Notes: a model not told the origin generated them from the letters alone. A DNA stretch of 64,000 bases from Synechococcus sp. MVIR-18-1 (GCF_014279835.1 NZ_CP047942.1:1426001-1490000); one strand, 5' to 3'. Numbered from the stretch's first letter, positions 54,597 through 63,617 are shown. A program made the numbers and translations.

Positions 54597-55138
54597 TCGG
54601 AGAGCTCACGCTCATCAAGCTCAGCCTCGATTCGAGGTTGAATTTGATCGAACTCATCCCCTTCCACCAAAACTGCTGCGCCATCATCCATTCGGGCTAC
54701 AACAAAGAAGGGATCTAAAGGGATGTAGAGCCCATATTCCAATTCATCGACCAAAAAACTCACCAGCAATTCATAGGTCTCCGATTCATCGTCACCCGCC
54801 TCATCCTCATCGAGATCTTCAGGATCGGGCTCATCGAGCTCACCATTCACCGTGAGGGTGACTGCGGAGCGGACAAGGGTGAGGTCATGCTCTTGAAGAA
54901 CCACATCAGCCACCGAGAGAATCGGTTCATTGCTTGTGATGCTGTCGATGACTTCAGGCTCATCTCCATCCTTCAACCTGAACAAACAGACCGGAGTATC
55001 GACAGGGGTCAGTAACGCGTAATCCTTACCATCGAGTGGGATGAGCTGCTCTAGGAAACAAAGAAGATCACGGCCTTCACTGTCTTTAACCAGCAGCGTT
55101 GGCACGTCTCCGCTGTTGTTAGGCCCGCTAGAACTCAT
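54593..55138 (-). CDS. DUF3727 domain protein
   Basis: A 181-residue acidic protein. Two similar beta-rich halves, VPTLLVKDSEGRDLLCFLEQ and LVSFLVDELEYGLYIPLDPF, are joined by an Asp/Glu-rich linker (DEPDPEDLDEDEAGDDESE). DUF3727 is found mostly in cyanobacteria and plastids; the function is not known to me. I use ATG 55138 (MSSSGPNNSG). ATG 55171 would overlap the ruvX stop by 14 bases and is the alternative. It lies between ruvX and yqeG. Confidence 0.8.
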   Translation of the reverse strand: MSSSGPNNSGDVPTLLVKDSEGRDLLCFLEQLIPLDGKDYALLTPVDTPVCLFRLKDGDEPEVIDSITSNEPILSVADVVLQEHDLTLVRSAVTLTVNGELDEPDPEDLDEDEAGDDESETYELLVSFLVDELEYGLYIPLDPFFVVARMDDGAAVLVEGDEFDQIQPRIEAELDERELSE

Positions 55139-55157
55139 TGCTAAAGAATCAATACCC

Positions 55158-55634
55158 TCAGGATCCTTCATCGCCGTCCGTCTTGCTAGCAGACGGGGTC
55201 GCCATGTCGACCGGTTCAGGCTCTGGCCCATCAGCGAGCCATTGCTCAAGGAGGAGTGAAGCGGCAGCACTGTCAAGTCTTCCGCTGCGATCCCCTTGCA
55301 AGCCATGACGTTCGGCCGCGGCCCAACTACTGCTGTGTTCATTCACGAGCGCCAAAGGCAGTTTTAAAGCCATGGCCAGGCGCTGACCGTAACGCTGGCA
55401 ATGGGCTGCTTGCTCTGTGAATTGACCTTCTGCATCAAGGGGTAAACCCACAACCAGGCCCTGCACGCGACGGGTCAGGCAAATCTGTTCCAAATGCCCA
55501 AGGTCTTGCTTAAACGCTCTGCGTAAAAGAGCTGGGAGGGGGCTCACCGTGATCCCCAGAGCATCACACCCTGCCAAGCCGATGCGCTTGCGCCCCACAT
55601 CCAGGCTCAACATCGAACGGGGAGATGGACTCAC
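55158..55634 (-). CDS. ruvX: Putative pre-16S rRNA nuclease / Holliday junction resolvase YqgF
   Basis: A 158-residue RNase H-fold protein. It shows SLDVGRKRIGLAGCD (catalytic Asp), VVGLPLDAEG, VNEHSSSWAAA and LDSAAASLLLEQWL (C-terminal Asp). It takes part in 16S rRNA 5' maturation or recombination. The C-terminal 20 residues are acidic and variable. Four-base overlap with the upstream GNAT-like gene. Confidence 0.9.
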   Translation of the reverse strand: MSPSPRSMLSLDVGRKRIGLAGCDALGITVSPLPALLRRAFKQDLGHLEQICLTRRVQGLVVGLPLDAEGQFTEQAAHCQRYGQRLAMALKLPLALVNEHSSSWAAAERHGLQGDRSGRLDSAAASLLLEQWLADGPEPEPVDMATPSASKTDGDEGS

Positions 55635-56701
55635 GATGAGCGCTCACGACCCAGTGATGGCGTCGGCAAGGGCGGCTGTTGTGGTTGGAGACGACCCAGC
55701 ATCGATTCCAGAGGACGGATACCACTGAGCTCTCGGCTACCAAGCTTGCGCCAGAGACTGCGGCCCAGGACGAGTTGGGTTTGCTGCGACTGGAATCCAC
55801 AACGCTGAACGATGGACTGGAGACGGGCATCATCGTCATCAACCAGGAGTTCAGGGGTTGGTTGAAGTCGGGACAAACGCGCCAAAGCGGGAGGCAAGGC
55901 ATCCTTGAGGCGATCATCCCAGGCCAAACCTCGCAACAGTTCAAGCCTTGGTCTGGCAAAACCAGAGGGTCTGGCAACAAGTCCTGCCAGCACCTGATTT
56001 TGATCGGAATCGATCCGCTCTAAGAGGCCGCAACCCTTCGCGCGTTGATCGACAAGGTCCTGCCATTGGCGATCAAGAATTTGGCGATGATGCGTTGAAC
56101 AACAGGCTTGCTCGAGAGCGAGCAGTTGTCTTGCGGTGCTCTTGTCGAGAGCGCTCCAACGACAATGAGGTGGCATCTCGGAGGTTGGTATCCCTGAGAG
56201 GGAGGAGGGATCAAGCCGCCAAACCCCAAACCTCCTGAGCGGTTGAAATCCCAGTTCACGAACCAAATCAAGCTGGTCTTGATCGTTGCTATCGCAGCGG
56301 ATCAACCAACTCTGTGAACGGGCGACCCCATCGCTAAGCGCTTCATGAAGCAACCTCCGGATCACAGAAATCCTGCTCGTGCCCGTTGGTTCCTGCCGTT
56401 CCTCGAGTTCGAGTTGCCAACAGCTGCTACGGCGGTTTAGAGAGCGCAAAACCACAATAGAGAGCAATCGCTCAGCCCTTGCATCGTCTTGCTCCAGAGC
56501 GACCAGCACCCGCAACTTGCGGAGCAGCCAAGCCTGGGGAATCATGGCTTGCGGTTGATCGGCCCATTGGTTCGATGAACTGATCTGAGCAGATGTCAAC
56601 AGCAAGCGCAAATGGGATGCGTTGAGAGCTTCCACCCGAGGAGAGCTGCCGGATGCTTGATCCACATCGCGTCCGCTGTAGATCATTAATGTATCGCTCA
56701 C
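55631..56701 (-). CDS. Hypothetical protein with possible GNAT-like parts
   Basis: A 356-residue cyanobacterial protein. Two internally similar halves are suspected: WLIRCDSNDQDQLDLVRELG, followed by FQPLRRFGVWRL, resembles the end of a GNAT acetyltransferase, and again QSIVQRCGFQSQQTQLVLGR near the C-terminus. No clear acetyl-CoA loop (Q/RxxGxG/A) is visible. Directly coupled to ruvX by an ATGA overlap. Assignment to GNAT is tentative. Confidence 0.6.
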   Translation of the reverse strand: MSDTLMIYSGRDVDQASGSSPRVEALNASHLRLLLTSAQISSSNQWADQPQAMIPQAWLLRKLRVLVALEQDDARAERLLSIVVLRSLNRRSSCWQLELEERQEPTGTSRISVIRRLLHEALSDGVARSQSWLIRCDSNDQDQLDLVRELGFQPLRRFGVWRLDPSSLSGIPTSEMPPHCRWSALDKSTARQLLALEQACCSTHHRQILDRQWQDLVDQRAKGCGLLERIDSDQNQVLAGLVARPSGFARPRLELLRGLAWDDRLKDALPPALARLSRLQPTPELLVDDDDARLQSIVQRCGFQSQQTQLVLGRSLWRKLGSRELSGIRPLESMLGRLQPQQPPLPTPSLGRERSS

Positions 56702-56718
56702 CTCGAGCAGCCGAGGAT

Positions 56719-57885
56719 TTAGGCAGGTCGAACCAACACAAGGGGGGTCCGTTCGTTGGCATTGCCAGCAGGGTTTGGCTTCAGGGCACGGTGAAGCAAT
56801 GCTTCATCGCAACCACGACTGGAAGCCAGCACTTTGACTCGACCTAGATCATTGACATCAACGATCGCCACCGCAACGCCAAGCGTCTGAGCGGCAGCAT
56901 TGCAAAGCTCTGCTGGAGAATCCGGACCAAGAACAATGGTTTGGTCATAGGGAGGTGTGGTGCCGGTGATGTCGTCAATCAGTCGTGCTTGGTCACCGGC
57001 AAGTCGATAGAACCAACCCTTCTGACCCAAGAGTTTTAAAACGAACCCCACACTCCAAGCCACCAAAACGCGTGTAGGACCAACCTGATCGATCAACGTT
57101 TGAAGGCCGCAGGCTGTTGCCAAGCTGCTCGTGGGATGAAACACACGGCACAGCAAGCGGGCAATCCAACTTGGCTGGACCGTGGAGGGATGAGCGTATC
57201 GGCCCTGAATCACAGCAACAGGAGTTTCCCCAATCGTGAGGACATCTCCGGGCTGAATCAGACCACCTGCGTAGTGCCTCAGCACATCAACCGTGTCATC
57301 TAAGGGACCCAGCAAGTGCGTTTTGATGGGCAAAACCGCGCAGCCATCTCCTTGACGGAAGGAAGCATCAGCCAGCTGGAGCGGTTCGGGTTGACGGGTT
57401 GGAACAACCATCCCTTGACGGCGATGTAAGCGGCCAAACGGCCCGTAATTCACCCAGTGCACATCAACCCAAACGCTGTCGACGCGATCGTTGATCGCGA
57501 CCTCTTGATCCGAACTAAATGTGAGTTGCACCTTCACCTGAGTGCTCTTGCGGCCTTTCACGATGTAAGCGGCCCAATATCCATCCGGGCGGGCCTCCTC
57601 ATCGGGGTGATGCGGAGTGATTTTGGTCTGAACGTTGACAGAACTCAGGTCGCTATTCCCGAGCAATGTGGGGTCCACTCCAAGCTCTGGAACCATCACT
57701 TCCATGCGCTGATGCGGATTCGTGATTGTCAACCAACCCTCAAGAACGAGGCTTTTTGGCGTGTGTTGCACTTGCCAATCGTGGGCGCGTAATTGAAGGG
57801 GTGACGAAGGCCTGAGCCTGTGCCGCGCCTCAATCCAAAGCACACCGATGCCGAGCAGGAGCAAGATCAGCAACAGCGTGCACAT
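56719..57885 (-). CDS. CofE-like (F420-0:gamma-glutamyl ligase fold) membrane-anchored protein
   Basis: A 388-residue protein with an N-terminal membrane helix (about residues 2-18), an all-beta stretch (about 30-165) and a C-terminal domain like F420-0:gamma-glutamyl ligase, shown by LIQPGDVLTIGETPVAVIQG, LAGDQARLIDDITGTTPP and VAIVDVNDLGRVKVLASS. In cyanobacteria these proteins are annotated as F420 ligase-like, but no F420 biosynthesis gene is near and glutamyl ligation is unproven. It lies 17 bases upstream of the GNAT-like gene. Confidence 0.75.
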   Translation of the reverse strand: MCTLLLILLLLGIGVLWIEARHRLRPSSPLQLRAHDWQVQHTPKSLVLEGWLTITNPHQRMEVMVPELGVDPTLLGNSDLSSVNVQTKITPHHPDEEARPDGYWAAYIVKGRKSTQVKVQLTFSSDQEVAINDRVDSVWVDVHWVNYGPFGRLHRRQGMVVPTRQPEPLQLADASFRQGDGCAVLPIKTHLLGPLDDTVDVLRHYAGGLIQPGDVLTIGETPVAVIQGRYAHPSTVQPSWIARLLCRVFHPTSSLATACGLQTLIDQVGPTRVLVAWSVGFVLKLLGQKGWFYRLAGDQARLIDDITGTTPPYDQTIVLGPDSPAELCNAAAQTLGVAVAIVDVNDLGRVKVLASSRGCDEALLHRALKPNPAGNANERTPLVLVRPA

Positions 57886-57944
57886 AGGAAAACGGTCAGC
57901 TGACCGGAAACAATCAAGCAGCGTAAGGCGTTCCGGTGGATTGA

Positions 57945-58499
57945 TCAGCGCGACATCACTTCTGTATTGAGCTCGTTGAAACTGATTGTGATGCTGCCCT
58001 CGGAAGGTGCCTCAATTCCAGTGGCTGCACTGACGGCAGCATTGATGACTTCAAGAGGAACCTGTCCATCCTCATCGAGCAAAACCGTGCCTTTGCCATC
58101 GATGACGACGACCTGCGGAATGGTGCCATGCCAATAGGTCGCTGGATCGGATGGGTCTTGGCTGTCATCTCCCTGAAAGGCATCGGTGGTGAAGGGCAAC
58201 AGTTCCACCTCTCGCCCCCACAAACGCTGCAGTTCAGACACAACAGGCGCAAAAATCTTGCTGGTACTGCTGTCATCCAAATAGAAGACGATCACGCTGG
58301 TGCGTTCTTTCTCTAAAGCGTCCTTCAGGGTTGTAGCGGGTGGGACCAGTGATCCATTGCCTGCATACAACGCAAAAATATTGCCGTCGTAACTATCGGT
58401 GTCCCTAGCTGCCTCGGCTGGGCCTGCAATCAGCAGCAAGCACAATCCCGCAGCGAATAGAGAACGCAGGACCGGGCGCATGATGCTGAGCAAAGGCAT
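57945..58499 (-). CDS. Thioredoxin-fold PSI accumulation factor-like protein
   Basis: A 184-residue exported/thylakoid protein. Signal sequence or anchor is at about residues 1-31 (LRSLFAAGLCLLLIAGPAEA). The rest has a thioredoxin-like fold, SVIVFYLDDSSTSKIFAPV then TIPQVVVIDGKGTVLLDEDG with the cis-Pro. The CxxC redox site is replaced by SSTS. It matches the family annotated thylakoid membrane photosystem I accumulation factor. Starts at 58523, 58499 or 58481 are all ATG; 58499 chosen. Confidence 0.75.
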   Translation of the reverse strand: MPLLSIMRPVLRSLFAAGLCLLLIAGPAEAARDTDSYDGNIFALYAGNGSLVPPATTLKDALEKERTSVIVFYLDDSSTSKIFAPVVSELQRLWGREVELLPFTTDAFQGDDSQDPSDPATYWHGTIPQVVVIDGKGTVLLDEDGQVPLEVINAAVSAATGIEAPSEGSITISFNELNTEVMSR

Positions 58500-58537
58500 G
58501 GTGCTGAACAGTGGATGCAGCATTCTGACCGCTTGGA

Positions 58538-60238
58538 TCAGCTGCGGTTGAAGCTGCGGCCCATCCCTTGAGCGATACCTCGACCCACCAGTCCGATCGC
58601 TCGACCAATCACTTGGGTCAGGACCACCGCTAACAGATCACCCACTCTGCGGACCAGAAGTTGAACCTGAGGAGCCAAGGCATCCCGCGCTTCTAGCAGA
58701 AGAGCAACCTGTTGTTGCCACCAGCCGAGACGACGCAACTCTTCGTCTCTGGGTTCCATTAACAACAGCGGTGCGATCGTTCCGTCATTGAGCTGATACA
58801 GAAGACGCTGGCTTTCGTACAGGCGAATCGGACGTTGAATCCAAGCTTGCCAGCGAGACTGGGTGTTGAGTTGGTTGCGTAGACGTTCCAGCTCTCGGGT
58901 GGAAATCAAGCGTTGATCTAATAAGTAGCGTCTCAACTCAGGCCAGTCTCCGCAAACGCCAAGCAGCTCAGATCCAATCAGTTCGGCTGTGCGCACCAAC
59001 CAATTGCTCACCAACGTTTCGAGCTGCAGCAACGCGCGGGGATCATCGGCAGGCAGCAATTGCCCATCGACCAAAACGGGCTGATCGTCAAGAAAAGGGG
59101 CAAGCATCCGCTTTGGATTCGGCAGTTCCTCATCGATGTCTTCCAGCTCTGTATTCAGAACCAGGTGATCGGCCACGCCGCTGAGTTCCTCTCCCATAGG
59201 AAGGCGTACGTAATGGCCCGCCATCGTGCACAACGCCTGCTTGCGCAATTCCGGTTGCAAAGCCTGCCAGTGCTCCGAGAGCGCGCGATCCGACCGCTTT
59301 TCAGCGGAAGCCTGCTGATCCAAACGCAACCTTTGCAGCACAGCGTTGAGCTGTCGCAACAGGGCAAGCAAGAGCTCGCGTCGTCGCTCAGGGTGGAGAC
59401 CTTCAATCGCCAGCATCTGACCGGTGGCGTTGCTTAAACCTCCCGTCACCGCCATTTCAAGGCGTTGATGAATGGCATCCCACACCGCAGCACCATTTCT
59501 CTGTTTCAACTGAATCGATGTTCCTGACGGTTCGTTGAAGGGAGACGATTGCTGGAGAGGAAGAGCACCTTCCAGCCCTAATTGCAATGGTCCCCAAAGC
59601 CAAAGCAACAGCTGACGAGCACTGTTCAATTCACGACAGCGACCCTCCAGCATGAATCGCAACATCGGATTCTCTGGCGGTGGGTTCAACAGGACCTCAA
59701 TCATGCGCAGGTCGTGATTGATTTGCTGAAGACCAGTCATCAACAACCAGGGGCCCAGCCCTGGTGACTGAAACGATCCAATCGTCTCGGACGAAGCGTG
59801 CGCCGACAGTTCGACCACCCTGCCCCCAGACAGCAACGTTGCAATGCTCAGCTGCAATTGCTCAAGATCAGGATCCTGAAGCAATCCCGCACAATCCAGG
59901 GAAAGAAGCTCTGTGGGATCGCAAGGAAGTTTTGCAGGAAGCAACAACAACAGTGGAGCGGATCCCCAACGGCTTTGCAGTTTCAAAACCTCAAGCTGGA
60001 GCAGTGCCGGCGATGCAATCGTTTCGATGGACCAGATCACAAGATCAGGTTGTCCATCCAGCTGATTCGCGGAAACAGATATTTCTAACTCTTTGTTGCC
60101 AGCGAGCCCCGACAAAAGAGATTCAGCAAGCAGATTCCTTGCGATAAGCAAAATCTTGTTTGGAATCCCGTTCACCGCTGTAATCCATCCCTCACGAATG
60201 ATCGCAGGGAAATGGTGAAGGAGCAAATGCTCCAGCAC
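58538..60238 (-). CDS. DUF3685 (Ycf55-like) protein
   Basis: A 566-residue protein of the DUF3685 family, related to red-algal plastid Ycf55. The N-terminal 130 residues resemble a receiver-like alpha/beta domain (KILLIARNLLAESLLSGLAG) without an obvious phospho-acceptor Asp in the usual place. The long C-terminal part is helical (LERLRNQLNTQSRWQAWIQR) and ends with a hydrophobic/glycine-rich stretch (VVLTQVIGRAIGLVGRG). It lies directly downstream of the Fur-type gene (3-bp gap). Function unknown. Confidence 0.8.
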   Translation of the reverse strand: MLEHLLLHHFPAIIREGWITAVNGIPNKILLIARNLLAESLLSGLAGNKELEISVSANQLDGQPDLVIWSIETIASPALLQLEVLKLQSRWGSAPLLLLLPAKLPCDPTELLSLDCAGLLQDPDLEQLQLSIATLLSGGRVVELSAHASSETIGSFQSPGLGPWLLMTGLQQINHDLRMIEVLLNPPPENPMLRFMLEGRCRELNSARQLLLWLWGPLQLGLEGALPLQQSSPFNEPSGTSIQLKQRNGAAVWDAIHQRLEMAVTGGLSNATGQMLAIEGLHPERRRELLLALLRQLNAVLQRLRLDQQASAEKRSDRALSEHWQALQPELRKQALCTMAGHYVRLPMGEELSGVADHLVLNTELEDIDEELPNPKRMLAPFLDDQPVLVDGQLLPADDPRALLQLETLVSNWLVRTAELIGSELLGVCGDWPELRRYLLDQRLISTRELERLRNQLNTQSRWQAWIQRPIRLYESQRLLYQLNDGTIAPLLLMEPRDEELRRLGWWQQQVALLLEARDALAPQVQLLVRRVGDLLAVVLTQVIGRAIGLVGRGIAQGMGRSFNRS

Positions 60239-60241
60239 GAA

Positions 60242-60709
60242 TCATCGCCGTCCATCTAATGCTGCTGGACGTCCACTGAGTTGAAGGGTGTAGGTCTCAA
60301 TTGTGTAGCCAGTGCGCTCTTCGATTTCCCGCACGAGTTCATCAGGCAGTTGAACATCGAGGTCCTCGATTCGTCCGCTCTCGAGGCAAGTGAGATGGCT
60401 GTGGGGGTCACTTCGATAGCCATAAAGGCGGCCACTCGCCCGATCCAGACATTCGATCACACCAGCTCTCTGGAGAGCCTCGAGATTTTGGTACACCGAT
60501 GTATGGCCAATCCGTCGCCCCTGATCATTCAATTTTTCAAAAATATCCCGCGCACTTAAATGGCTGGCTTCAGTCCAAAGCAGATCCAAGACCATCCGCC
60601 TTTGCTGACTCAAGCGCATCCCAAGTTTTCGGCACAACTCAAAAGTGGCTTGGAGTCCACTGGAAGCAGCGGACAAATCCGAACTTAGATGGGTGCTTCC
60701 GACCGCCAC
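60242..60709 (-). CDS. Fur-family transcriptional regulator
   Basis: A 155-residue Fur/PerR/Zur-type repressor. The winged helix is LSQQRRMVLDLLWTEASHLS and HTSVYQNLEALQRAGVIECL. The metal-sensing region keeps HSHLTC, but the second Cys of that CxxC is Ser (CLES), and the C-terminal CxxC pair is replaced (LSGRPAAL). So structural zinc is not expected. Start is GTG 60709. It lies upstream of the Ycf55-like gene. It is probably PerR-like or a specialised paralogue; the target metal is unknown. An inverted repeat sits right before the start. Confidence 0.88.
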   Translation of the reverse strand: MAVGSTHLSSDLSAASSGLQATFELCRKLGMRLSQQRRMVLDLLWTEASHLSARDIFEKLNDQGRRIGHTSVYQNLEALQRAGVIECLDRASGRLYGYRSDPHSHLTCLESGRIEDLDVQLPDELVREIEERTGYTIETYTLQLSGRPAALDGRR

Positions 60710-60711
60710 TA

Positions 60712-60732
60712 ATGCAACTTTATTAATTGCAT
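60712..60732. promoter_or_regulatory. Inverted repeat before the Fur-family gene
   Basis: ATGCAA and TTGCAT flank a 9-base AT-rich centre (6-9-6), two bases upstream of the GTG start. It is a candidate self-operator or part of the promoter. Only its symmetry and position support this. Confidence 0.45.
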
Positions 60733-60800
60733 CTTAAAACCTTATTCAAGACTTCGTCGCTCTCAAGCTGAAGCGAGCGCTCCAACCAATCCAATTCGTC

Positions 60801-61571
60801 TCAAGCGATCGTGCGGCACTGATCACTCAAAGGGTCTTGCAGACGGCCATCCGCCATCGCCTGGATCGCTTCATGCAAGTCGACGCGGCCGTCGTAGAGC
60901 GCTCGACCCACGATCACCCCCTCCACACCCAGTGGTTCTAGGGCGAGTAGCGATAGCAGATCTGCCATGCAACCCACGCCGCCAGAGGCGATCACAGGAA
61001 CCTCACTCGCTTGAGCCATGGCGCGCAAGGCATCGAGATTCGGCCCAGCCAACGTGCCATCGGTAGCGATATCGGTGCTGATGATGGCCGCAATCCCTGC
61101 GGAACTGAACCGTTGAGCCAGAGCCGTGGCTTCCACGGTGCTCTCCTCAACCCATCCACGGGTGGCGACAAAACCGTTGCGTGCATCGATGCCCACCACA
61201 ATTTTGTGAGGATGACGGCTGGCAAGCTCCATCACCAACTCGGGGTTCTCGATCGCCACGGTGCCGAGAATGACTCGATCCAGTCCACAGCTGAGCAGCT
61301 CTTCAGCCCTCTCCAACGAGCGCACTCCGCCACCAAGTTGCACAGGAATGGAGAGCTCTTTTGCAATCAAGCGCACCGCTTGATCATTGATGGGCTCACC
61401 GCTTCGAGCACCATCGAGATCCACTAAATGCAAACGGGTTGCACCCTGCTTGACCCACTGTTGAGCCTGCGCGAGTGGGTCGTCGCTAAAGCGAGTGACC
61501 TGGTCGTAGTCACCCTGATGCAAACGAACACAGTTGCCCTGCAAGAGGTCAATGGCGGGAATGATCTCCAT
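60801..61571 (-). CDS. hisA: Phosphoribosylformimino-5-aminoimidazole carboxamide isomerase
   Basis: A 256-residue (betaalpha)8 isomerase of histidine synthesis. It has MEIIPAIDLLQGNCVRLHQG (catalytic Asp), LHLVDLDGARSG, VQLGGGVRS, VVGIDARNGFVATRGW, STDIATDGTLAGPN (second Asp) and VIASGGVG. ATG 61571 gives the family start. Divergent from the epimerase gene, about 106 bases apart. Confidence 0.96.
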   Translation of the reverse strand: MEIIPAIDLLQGNCVRLHQGDYDQVTRFSDDPLAQAQQWVKQGATRLHLVDLDGARSGEPINDQAVRLIAKELSIPVQLGGGVRSLERAEELLSCGLDRVILGTVAIENPELVMELASRHPHKIVVGIDARNGFVATRGWVEESTVEATALAQRFSSAGIAAIISTDIATDGTLAGPNLDALRAMAQASEVPVIASGGVGCMADLLSLLALEPLGVEGVIVGRALYDGRVDLHEAIQAMADGRLQDPLSDQCRTIA

Positions 61572-61677
61572 GACGCCGGTGGCACCTTTCACTGTCTCCA
61601 TCCTGCAGGCCGGGGGGCAAGCGTGATGTCTGCTGTGGAATGGCCGCGCTTCAATGGCTGGGTTGAGCGCCTTGCTG

Positions 61678-62601
61678 ATGAAGATTCTCGTAATGGGTGG
61701 CACCCGCTTTGTTGGGAAGCCATTGGTGGCAAGGCTTCAAGACCAGGGGCATGCACTCACCCTGTTCACACGAGGTCGACTTCCCTCACCCAAAGGAGTG
61801 GAGTCAATCCAAGGAGATCGCAGTGTTGATGCCGATCTCGACCAACTCAAGGGACGTGACTTTGAGGTAATCATCGACAGCTCCGGCCGCAGTTTGGACG
61901 ACAGTCGTCGCGTCTTAGCGGTAACGGGCACGCCGACGCATCGCTTTCTGTATGTGAGTTCTGCTGGGGTCTATGCCGCCTCCACGCAGTGGCCGCTGGA
62001 TGAAACAGCTGCGATCGATCCCGCCAGTCGACATTCAGGCAAGGCCGACACCGAACAATGGCTGCAAGAGCAGGGGATTCCCTTCACCAGCTTCCGTCCC
62101 ACCTACATCGTGGGACCTGGGAATTACAACCCCGTAGAGCGCTGGTTCTTTGACCGAATCGTGAATGATCGCCCGATTCCCCTTCCAGGATCAGGTGAGA
62201 CCATCACCCAGATCGGCCACGCTGAAGACCTGGCTGAGGCCATGGCGCGCTCGCTTGAGGTGGATGCCGCTAGCAATCGGATCTACAACTGCAGCGCAAG
62301 CCGAGGCATCACCTTCCGTGGCTTGATTGAGGCGGCAGCCGTGGCCTGTGGCCGAGACCCCAAGCAATTGGATTTACGACCGTTTGACCCCAGTGGACTA
62401 GATCCCAAAGCCCGCAAGGCCTTTCCTTTAAGGCTCAGTCATTTTTTAACCGACACCACCCGCGTCAGGCGTGAACTGGCTTGGGAACCCCGGTTTGATG
62501 CCTGTGCCTCCCTCCTTGACAGCTATCAGCGGGACTACAAAGGCAAGCCGACACCCGATCCTGACTTCAGCGCTGACCAGGCTCTGATCGGCGAGGTTTG
62601 A
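61678..62601 (+). CDS. NAD-dependent epimerase-like protein (CSP41-like)
   Basis: A 307-residue extended SDR-like protein. The Rossmann motif is MKILVMGGTRFVGKPLVARL (G-G-x-x-F-V-G). The YxxxK-type region is atypical: SSAGVYAAS then HSGKADTEQWL. It resembles chloroplast stem-loop-binding proteins (CSP41) and their cyanobacterial relatives, which bind RNA or process sugars. ATG 61678 matches that start. The last 35 bases overlap the convergent pgsA. Confidence 0.85.
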   Translation: MKILVMGGTRFVGKPLVARLQDQGHALTLFTRGRLPSPKGVESIQGDRSVDADLDQLKGRDFEVIIDSSGRSLDDSRRVLAVTGTPTHRFLYVSSAGVYAASTQWPLDETAAIDPASRHSGKADTEQWLQEQGIPFTSFRPTYIVGPGNYNPVERWFFDRIVNDRPIPLPGSGETITQIGHAEDLAEAMARSLEVDAASNRIYNCSASRGITFRGLIEAAAVACGRDPKQLDLRPFDPSGLDPKARKAFPLRLSHFLTDTTRVRRELAWEPRFDACASLLDSYQRDYKGKPTPDPDFSADQALIGEV

Positions 62602-63115
62602 GATAGCCCCAGGCTGACCACAACGCCAAAAACAACGAGGGCCAAAACAAACCCACACCAACCCCTCTCAAACCCTGAACCAGTGCTGCATCTCCCCACA
62701 GAGGGGGCCAAAGCATGAGCGCAAGGCTGAGAAATTGGAGGATTGTTTTGGCTTTCCCTGCAGCGGATGCTGGTGCCCCATCACTGCTTCCACCACGCCA
62801 GCCAGAGATCAGCAATTCACGGGCCAGCAACAGCCAGACAGCCCAAACAGGAAGGGTTCCCTCTGACGCCAACCAGATCAGAGGAGCACTGATCAACAAC
62901 TTGTCAGCGAGAGGGTCCAGCCGAGCGCCCCACGTGCTGCCACCACCGGCACGTCTCGCCAACCAGCCATCCGCTGCATCGCTCCAGCCTCCAATCAGCA
63001 ATAACCACCAGGCCAACGCGTCGTAATGCGTCGCCAAGGCAAGCAGAAGCGGGAGCCCCATCAGGGCTCGAGCCAAGGTGAGTCGATCAGCCCAGAGGCG
63101 CCAGGGAGAGATCAA
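62567..63115 (-). CDS. pgsA: CDP-diacylglycerol-glycerol-3-phosphate 3-phosphatidyltransferase
   Basis: A 182-residue integral-membrane enzyme that makes phosphatidylglycerol phosphate for thylakoid and PSII lipids. The CDP-OH-P signature is SDAADGWLARRAGGGSTWGA then RLDPLADKLLI (D-x2-DG-x2-AR-x8-G-x3-D-x3-D, slightly lengthened). About five hydrophobic helices are present. The terminal 35 bases overlap the convergent epimerase gene. Confidence 0.92.
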   Translation of the reverse strand: MISPWRLWADRLTLARALMGLPLLLALATHYDALAWWLLLIGGWSDAADGWLARRAGGGSTWGARLDPLADKLLISAPLIWLASEGTLPVWAVWLLLARELLISGWRGGSSDGAPASAAGKAKTILQFLSLALMLWPPLWGDAALVQGLRGVGVGLFWPSLFLALWSAWGYLKPRRSEPGQR

Positions 63116-63146
63116 GGCTCAGAATGCATTGAGATGCGTGGATTCC

Positions 63147-63617
63147 ATGGTGCTTCAGCAGACGGTCAAAGAGGTGATGTCATCGCCCGTATTGACTGTG
63201 ACACCAGAAACGGCATTAAAAGATGCCGTGAGTCTGCTGAGCGATCACCACATCAGTGGCCTGCCGGTGGTGGATCAGAACGGACTTCTGATCGGTGAGC
63301 TCACCGAGCAAGACCTCATGGTGCGTGAAAGCGGAGTTGATGCCGGCCCCTACGTGATGCTGTTGGACAGCGTGATTTATCTGAAGAATCCACTCAACTG
63401 GGACAAGCAGGTTCATCAAGTGCTGGGCACCACGGTGGCCGATCTGATGGGACGTGACCTTCACAGCTGCTCAGAGAGTCTCCCTCTCCCCAAAGCTGCA
63501 TCGTTGCTGCATGAACGCAGCACCCAGAGACTGATCGTGGTGGACGACAACAAACACCCCGTGGGAGTGTTAACGCGGGGTGACATCGTCCGAGCCTTGG
63601 CGTCAGGACAGTCTTAG
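63147..63617 (+). CDS. CBS-domain protein
   Basis: A 156-residue protein made of two CBS motifs forming one Bateman module: TVKEVMSSPVLTVTPETALK with HHISGLPVVDQNGLLIGELT, then VADLMGRDLHSCSESLPLPK with RLIVVDDNKHPVGVLTRGDI. It has no other domain. Such modules bind adenine nucleotides and regulate partners. ATG 63147 is used because starts further upstream overlap pgsA. It ends within a 15-bp tandem duplication. Confidence 0.88.
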   Translation: MVLQQTVKEVMSSPVLTVTPETALKDAVSLLSDHHISGLPVVDQNGLLIGELTEQDLMVRESGVDAGPYVMLLDSVIYLKNPLNWDKQVHQVLGTTVADLMGRDLHSCSESLPLPKAASLLHERSTQRLIVVDDNKHPVGVLTRGDIVRALASGQS

